Below, piece by piece: positions 6,175 through 9,929 of a stretch of 9,929 nucleotides of DNA (its first letter is position 1; each line of letters starts with the position of its first letter). Source of the DNA: UMGS1279 sp045577495 (GTDB taxonomy: Bacteria; Bacillota; Clostridia; Oscillospirales; Acutalibacteraceae); NCBI GenBank assembly GCA_045577495.1, contig JAZNIK010000017.1, positions 1-9,929 on the forward strand. The letters are read 5' to 3'. Both the position numbers and the translations under genes were made by a program. Under the pieces are notes generated by a model, which was not told the DNA's origin, ran no database searches, and saw only the letters and a program-made list of their open reading frames with translations.

Positions 6175-6984
6175 ATGGTATCTGAGTACGAAATCAAAAA
6201 ACAAATTTGCGACATCGGTAAGCGCATTTACGACAGAGGCATGGTAGCCGCTAATGATGGTAACATCTCTGTAAAGCTTAACGACAATGAGTTTCTTTGC
6301 ACTCCTACAGGTGTAAGTAAGGGTTTTATGACTCCCGATTATATCTGTAAAGTAGATGCAGAGGGTAAGGTTATTCAGGCAAACCCTGGATTCAAACCAT
6401 CTTCGGAGATTAAAATGCATATGAGAGTTTACAAACACCGTCCTGATGTTAAGTCGGTAGTTCACGCTCATCCTATGTATGCAACTGCATTCGCTATTGC
6501 AGGCATTCCACTTACACAGCCAATTATGCCTGAGGCAGTTATCGCTCTTGGTTGTGTTCCGATTGCTGAGTACGGCACTCCTTCAACCAACGAGATTCCT
6601 GATGCAGTTGAAAAATATTTGCAGTCTTTCGACGCAGTTTTGCTTGAGAATCACGGTGCATTAGCATTCTCTGATTCATTACTCAGTGCTTATCATAAGA
6701 TGGAGTCGGTTGAGTTCTATGCTCAGCTCCTCTTCCTTTCAAGACAACTTGGCGGTCCTAAGGAGTTGTCTAACAGTCAGGTTGAGCGTCTTTACGAAAT
6801 TCGCCGTCAGTTTGGTCTTTCGGGTAAACACCCTGCAGACCTTTGCCCCAATGCAAAAGCAGGTCTTCCCAGCTGTCATAGCTGTAGCGGTAATTGCAAC
6901 GGCAACTGCGGTCATCATGCAGAGGTTGGCGACGACCTTGTTGCTCAAATAACCCGCAAGGTAATGGAGCAGCTTGGTAAGTAA
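6175..6984 (+). CDS. fucA: Class II aldolase, L-fuculose-1-phosphate type, with C-terminal encapsulation helix
   Basis: 269 residues. Predicted to cleave L-fuculose-1-phosphate (or rhamnulose-1-phosphate) to DHAP and lactaldehyde, feeding 1,2-propanediol to the dehydratase. Zinc aldolase motifs: NDGNIS (27-32), Glu78 in PSSEIKMH, His97 and His99 in HAHP, and His160 in ENHG. The catalytic domain ends near residue 220. It is followed by a Cys/His-rich linker (Cys224, Cys234, His235, Cys237, Cys241, Cys245, His247, His248) and an amphipathic helix DDLVAQITRKVMEQL (253-267) resembling targeting helices of microcompartment cargo. AAGGAG (6161-6166) is eight bases from the ATG. Its codons look more selected for high expression than those of the GTPase upstream. 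The exact sugar phosphate is not certain from sequence. Confidence 0.87.
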   Translation: MVSEYEIKKQICDIGKRIYDRGMVAANDGNISVKLNDNEFLCTPTGVSKGFMTPDYICKVDAEGKVIQANPGFKPSSEIKMHMRVYKHRPDVKSVVHAHPMYATAFAIAGIPLTQPIMPEAVIALGCVPIAEYGTPSTNEIPDAVEKYLQSFDAVLLENHGALAFSDSLLSAYHKMESVEFYAQLLFLSRQLGGPKELSNSQVERLYEIRRQFGLSGKHPADLCPNAKAGLPSCHSCSGNCNGNCGHHAEVGDDLVAQITRKVMEQLGK

Positions 6985-6985
6985 T

Positions 6986-7453
6986 ATGACCGAGCAAGAG
7001 ATTAAAAAACTTGCCGAACAGGTAATAGGGCAACTAAGTAACGGCATAACCCTTGATTTAGCAAACGCCTTGATTGAAAAGGTTAAGGCTAAAGCAAAAG
7101 AGATGGGAGTAAATGCGGTAATAGCTGTTTCAAATGCGGCGGCGCATCCCGTTTCGGTTCAAAGTATGGATAACGCCTATATCGCAAGTTATGATATAGC
7201 GGTAAATAAGGCTTATACAGTAGTTGCTTTAAAGATGCCAACAACCACCCTAAAGGAACTTGCCGCACCCGGTGGTTCCCTTTATGGGATACAGTTTACT
7301 AATGATGGTAAAATTGTTATCTTTGGTGGTGGAGTACCACTTTATGATGAGTATGGCCACATAGTAGGTGGACTTGGCGTAAGTGGTGGCAGTGAGGTTC
7401 AGGATACCGACCTTGCAGAGTTTGGCGGTAAGGTGTTTACAAGTCTTTTATAA
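6986..7453 (+). CDS. GlcG/HbpS (PduO C-terminal) domain protein with N-terminal targeting helix
   Basis: 155 residues. Residues 1-17 (MTEQEIKKLAEQVIGQL) form an amphipathic helix like those of the neighbouring aldolase and dehydrogenase. The rest is a GlcG/HbpS-like domain: MDNAYIASYDIAVNKAYT, PGGSLYGI, then IVIFGGGVPL and GGLGVSGGS. This is the domain found at the C-terminus of PduO; the adenosyltransferase half of PduO is absent, as expected next to a B12-independent enzyme. Related proteins bind heme, but the role in microcompartments is not established. ATG 6986 follows the aldolase stop by one base; a TTG at 6974 is in frame but would overlap the aldolase end. The upstream GGAG (6966-6969) is 16 bases away, so translation may be coupled. 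Confidence 0.82.
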   Translation: MTEQEIKKLAEQVIGQLSNGITLDLANALIEKVKAKAKEMGVNAVIAVSNAAAHPVSVQSMDNAYIASYDIAVNKAYTVVALKMPTTTLKELAAPGGSLYGIQFTNDGKIVIFGGGVPLYDEYGHIVGGLGVSGGSEVQDTDLAEFGGKVFTSLL

Positions 7454-7466
7454 GGAAAGTGATGAT

Positions 7467-8666
7467 ATGAACGTGAATTCAGCAGATATTGAACAAATTG
7501 TGCGTCAGGTCATCGGACAAATGAGCGGAGCAACCCCTGCGGCGTCTAAGTCGTCGGGTGGAGTTCCCAAAACCGCTCGTGTAGCAATGCTAACAGAACT
7601 CGAAAAATTCGAGTTAAAAGAATATCCAATCCCAACACTCGGCGACGATGATGTTTTGGTTAAGGTTGAGGGCTGTGGCGTTTGCGGAACAGATGCACAC
7701 GAATTCAAGCGTGACCCGTTTGGTATGATTCCTGTTGTTCTAGGTCATGAAGGAACAGGCGAAATCGTAGCGATGGGTAAAAACGTTAAAAAGGATAGCG
7801 CGGGCAAACCCCTTGCTATCGGTGATAAGGTTGTAACCTGTATGATATTTAAGGATAATCCTGATATCACAATGTATGACCTTAACAAACAAAATGTTGG
7901 CGGTGCCGATGTATATGGTCTGCTACCCGATGACGATACACACTTCAACGGTTGGTTTGCAGATTACATAGTTGTTCGCGGTGGTTCAACAATATTTAAT
8001 GTAAGTGATTTGGATTTAGATTCCAGAATTCTTATAGAGCCTGCGGCGGTTTTAATCCACGCAGTTGAAAGAGCAAAAACAACCGGCATACTTAAATTCA
8101 ATAGCCGAGTAGTTGTTCAGGGTTGCGGCCCTATCGGACTTCTTTGCATAGCAGTGCTTCGCACAATGGGTATTGAAAATATCGTTGCGGTAGATGGCGA
8201 AGATAAACGCCTTGCTTTTGCTAAAGAGATGGGCGCAGATAAGTCGGTTAACTTTAAAAATCATAAGGGTGTAGATGAACTTGCAAAGGCGGTTGAAAAT
8301 GCTTTTGGTGGTTATCCCGCAGATTTCGGCTTCCAATGCACAGGCTCACCTGTGGCTCACTCAAACATTTATAAATTCATTCGCAACGGCGGTGGTCTTT
8401 GCGAGTTAGGATTTTTCATCAATGGCGGAGATGCTACAATAAATCCCCACTTTGATATTTGCGCTAAAGAGATTACAACGGTTGGCTCTTGGGTATACAC
8501 CCTTCGCGATTATGCAACAACCTTTGATTTTCTAAAACGCGCAAAGGGAATCGGACTTCCTATCGAAAAGTTAATTACACATCGTTTCCCACTTGACCAG
8601 ATTAACGAGGCGCTTAAAACAAACCTTGCAATGCAGGGACTTAAGATTGCCATAGTTAACGAATAA
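7467..8666 (+). CDS. Zinc-dependent alcohol dehydrogenase (MDR family) with N-terminal encapsulation helix
   Basis: 399 residues. Likely reduces propionaldehyde to 1-propanol, or lactaldehyde to 1,2-propanediol, recycling NADH inside the shell; the substrate is inferred. Seen: targeting helix SADIEQIVRQVIGQM (5-19), a flexible Ala/Ser/Gly linker (about 20-34), then a GroES-like domain with catalytic zinc residues Cys73 (GCGVCGTD) and His94-Glu95 (GHEGTG), a probable third ligand in LIEPAAV, and a Rossmann fold with GCGPIGL. The four structural-zinc cysteines common in this family are absent: the lobe after DKVVTC contains no cluster. Other loci of this type often use an iron-dependent alcohol dehydrogenase. 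ATG 7467 has AAGGAAAG about eight bases upstream; a longer frame from 7383 lies inside the preceding gene and is not used. Confidence 0.87.
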   Translation: MNVNSADIEQIVRQVIGQMSGATPAASKSSGGVPKTARVAMLTELEKFELKEYPIPTLGDDDVLVKVEGCGVCGTDAHEFKRDPFGMIPVVLGHEGTGEIVAMGKNVKKDSAGKPLAIGDKVVTCMIFKDNPDITMYDLNKQNVGGADVYGLLPDDDTHFNGWFADYIVVRGGSTIFNVSDLDLDSRILIEPAAVLIHAVERAKTTGILKFNSRVVVQGCGPIGLLCIAVLRTMGIENIVAVDGEDKRLAFAKEMGADKSVNFKNHKGVDELAKAVENAFGGYPADFGFQCTGSPVAHSNIYKFIRNGGGLCELGFFINGGDATINPHFDICAKEITTVGSWVYTLRDYATTFDFLKRAKGIGLPIEKLITHRFPLDQINEALKTNLAMQGLKIAIVNE

Positions 8667-8677
8667 GGGTGATACGT

Positions 8678-8992
8678 ATGGGTAAATCGGTTGGAATTAT
8701 TGAGGTTTACGGTTTGGCGGCGGCATTTGTTGCTTGCGATGCAGGTTGTAAAGCGGCTAACGTAACGGTAGAAAATTTTGATAAAAACAAACCCGGTAAT
8801 CCCGAAGGACTTAAAGTTCCGCTAATTGTTGCGGTTAAGTTCAGAGGAAGCGTTGCCGATGTTAAAGCGGCGGTTGAGGCGGCAGAAGCGGCGGCAAACA
8901 CAGTATCGGGAGTTATCTGTACACACATCATTCCCAATGTTGAGGATGGTACAGAAAAAATGTTAAAGTTAAATGCTTTTGATAAAAACTAA
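8678..8992 (+). CDS. Hexameric BMC shell protein with enlarged pore loop
   Basis: 104 residues, one BMC domain (PF00936-like): KSVGIIEVYGLAAAFVACDA at the start and AAVEAAEAAA in the long helix. In place of the short KIGSGL pore loop it has about nine extra residues (roughly 35-48, DKNKPGNPEGLKVP) rich in Lys, Asn and Pro, which should change pore size or gating. ATG 8678 has AAGGG eight bases upstream; a GTG at 8669 is too close to that site. It is the first of four adjacent shell genes, starting 11 bases after the dehydrogenase stop. Confidence 0.85.
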   Translation: MGKSVGIIEVYGLAAAFVACDAGCKAANVTVENFDKNKPGNPEGLKVPLIVAVKFRGSVADVKAAVEAAEAAANTVSGVICTHIIPNVEDGTEKMLKLNAFDKN

Positions 8993-9009
8993 TTTTGGAG
9001 GAATTTAAA

Positions 9010-9288
9010 ATGGCACTCGAAGCACTTGGAATGGTAGAAACCAGAGGTTTAGTAGCAGCAATCGAAGCAGCTGATGCAATGGTAAAGGCAGCAGAGGTTG
9101 AACTTATCGGCACCGAGAAAATCGGTTCTGGTCTTGTATCTGTTATGGTTCGCGGCGACGTTGGCGCAGTTAAAGCAGCAACCGAGTCGGGCTCTGCAGC
9201 AGCTTCAAAACTGGGTGAGCTTGTAGCAGTACACGTAATCCCAAGACCTCACTCTGACGTTGAGAAAATTTTACCCAAGCTTAAATAA
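9010..9288 (+). CDS. Canonical hexameric BMC shell protein (PduA/EutM type)
   Basis: 92 residues, typical of major shell hexamers: ALEALGMVETRGLVAAIEAA, the pore motif KIGSGL (about residues 37-42), a short VRG turn, and HVIPRPHSDVEKILP at the end. These proteins tile the facets and let small polar metabolites through the pore. ATG 9010 follows GGAGGAA by seven bases; the upstream TTG at 8995 is itself part of that ribosome site context and is not used. Codons are strongly biased to GCA and other common forms, consistent with high expression. It is about 93 percent identical in DNA to the start of the truncated shell gene at 9797. Confidence 0.92.
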   Translation: MALEALGMVETRGLVAAIEAADAMVKAAEVELIGTEKIGSGLVSVMVRGDVGAVKAATESGSAAASKLGELVAVHVIPRPHSDVEKILPKLK

Positions 9289-9302
9289 AAGGGGAATCTT
9301 AA

Positions 9303-9626
9303 ATGAAGTCAATAGGACTCGTTGAGGTTGAAAGCGTAGCCGCGGCAGTTACCTGCCTTGATGCAATGTGCAAAGCGGCAGACGTTAGGTTTATTACTTG
9401 GGAAAGGAAACTCGGTGGTCGCCTTGTTACAATAATTGTTGAGGGTCAAATTTCGGCAATTAAGGCGGCGGTTGAAGCGGCAGAGGTAAGTTCGATTATT
9501 CCTCCTGCGGCAACCGCGGTTATAGCAAGTCCACATAGTGAAACCGAGCGTATGGTTATGCTAAGCGCCTCAAGAATCGAAAAACAAAACAAACAAAAAT
9601 CCGAGCAACATATACAAGAGGTATAA
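9303..9626 (+). CDS. Hexameric BMC shell protein with C-terminal tail
   Basis: 107 residues. BMC domain (KSIGLVEVESVAAAVTCLDA, then the helix IKAAVEAAEV) with a pore loop KLGGRL (36-41), carrying Arg where the canonical neighbour has Gly, so a more positive pore is likely. After ASPHSE the protein continues for about 25 residues as a charged Lys/Gln/Glu-rich tail, longer than a minimal shell protein. AAAGGGGA lies about 8-10 bases before the ATG. It is a distinct paralogue, not a recent copy of the neighbours. Confidence 0.88.
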   Translation: MKSIGLVEVESVAAAVTCLDAMCKAADVRFITWERKLGGRLVTIIVEGQISAIKAAVEAAEVSSIIPPAATAVIASPHSETERMVMLSASRIEKQNKQKSEQHIQEV

Positions 9627-9664
9627 AATTATACCAAATGTAAAACTCGAAAGGTGGATGCAAT

Positions 9665-9929
9665 ATGGCAGCAGCAAGTAGCACAAAAAAGTCTGCAACT
9701 GCAGCAACCAATAAAACAAAGTCGGCAGAAAAAGCCGCAACTTCAAACGAAGTAAAACAAACAAAAACAACACCCGTTGTTAAGGAGGAAAAGAAAATGG
9801 CACTCGAAGCACTTGGAATGGTAGAAACCAGAGGTTTAGTAGCAGCTATTGAGGCAGCAGATGCAATGGTAAAGGCAGCTAATGTTGAACTTATCGGCAC
9901 CGAGAAAATCGGTTCCGGACTTGTATCTG
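9665..9929 (+). CDS. Hexameric BMC shell protein with 44-residue N-terminal extension (3' end outside window)
   Basis: The frame runs uninterrupted from ATG 9665 through 44 codons into a second ATG at 9797 and then a canonical shell domain (ALEALGMVETRG, pore KIGSGL) up to the window end. The extension is almost only Ala, Lys, Thr, Ser, Asn, Gln and Glu and is predicted disordered. ATG 9665 has AAGGTGG seven bases upstream; ATG 9797 has an even better AAGGAGG eight bases upstream. Both starts could be used, giving long and short forms of the same shell protein. The shell part is nearly identical to the protein at 9010-9288. In known BMC hexamers both termini lie on the concave, cytosol-facing side, so the tail may project outward (inference). 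Confidence 0.85.
   Translation, partial: MAAASSTKKSATAATNKTKSAEKAATSNEVKQTKTTPVVKEEKKMALEALGMVETRGLVAAIEAADAMVKAANVELIGTEKIGSGLVS
9782..9788 (+). promoter_or_regulatory. Internal ribosome binding site inside the extended shell gene
   Basis: AAGGAGG, eight bases before the in-frame ATG at 9797. The same bases also encode Lys-Glu-Glu of the long form. The matching position of the paralogue has GGAGGAA before ATG 9010, so this site appears inherited from the duplicated ancestor. Confidence 0.7.
9797..9929 (+). repeat. Near-identical duplicate of 9010-9142
   Basis: Over 133 bases there are nine differences, and the first 50 bases are identical. The GGAGGAA and the AAAATGGCACTC before and at the start are also shared. 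This indicates a recent duplication or gene conversion of a shell gene. Confidence 0.9.

Noticed and set aside
1..9929. CRISPR array, tRNA genes, insertion sequences or phage integration genes
   Set aside because: No regularly spaced short repeats with unique spacers, no recognisable tRNA and no transposase- or integrase-like frame were seen.

Overview
The window looks like part of a low-to-moderate GC Firmicutes chromosome, most likely a gut-type anaerobic Clostridium relative. Evidence: strong AGGAGG-type ribosome binding sites, classical sigma-A promoters, U-tract terminators, oxygen-sensitive glycyl radical chemistry and a DUF1292 protein. Species cannot be named from the sequence alone.

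Left part (1-1808), control and RNA region. A protein tail (1-75) is followed by two small divergently transcribed XRE-family regulators (128-367 minus, 500-769 plus). Each ends in a strong terminator hairpin, and the two hairpins share an identical 38-bp block in the same orientation. The gene-free stretch 770-1241 holds the second hairpin, a roughly 200-nt segment with strong RNA-like self-complementarity (best guess: a 6S-like RNA on the minus strand), and a 95-bp tandem repeat running up to the stop codon of a minus-strand DUF1292 gene (1242-1544). The 264-bp gap before the main operon carries a minus-strand promoter for DUF1292, a plus-strand promoter for the operon, and a pair of direct repeats just upstream of the latter.

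Right part (1809-9929, running off the end), a glycyl radical enzyme microcompartment locus. Order: B12-independent diol dehydratase; its radical SAM activase; EutS-like shell protein; EutP-like GTPase; a second promoter with a 5' hairpin; class II (fuculose-phosphate type) aldolase; GlcG/HbpS (PduO C-terminal) domain protein; zinc alcohol dehydrogenase; then four hexameric BMC shell genes, the last cut by the window end. This matches the fucose/rhamnose-type locus class often called GRM5, known from Clostridium phytofermentans and Roseburia inulinivorans.

Inferred pathway: the aldolase splits a deoxyhexulose phosphate into DHAP and lactaldehyde, lactaldehyde is reduced to 1,2-propanediol, the radical enzyme dehydrates this to propionaldehyde inside the shell, and the alcohol dehydrogenase recycles NADH. 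The CoA-acylating aldehyde dehydrogenase, the phosphotransacylase and the pentameric vertex protein are not in the window and would be expected downstream.

Most notable observations: (1) the last shell gene has two in-frame, well-spaced ribosome binding sites, predicting a long form with a disordered K/A/T-rich 44-residue tail and a short form; (2) three different cargo proteins carry the same short amphipathic helix, and the aldolase joins its copy through a Cys/His-rich linker; (3) an extended -10 promoter splits the operon and places a stem-loop at the very 5' end of the mRNA; (4) the unexplained structured RNA-like region and tandem repeats at 822-1241.
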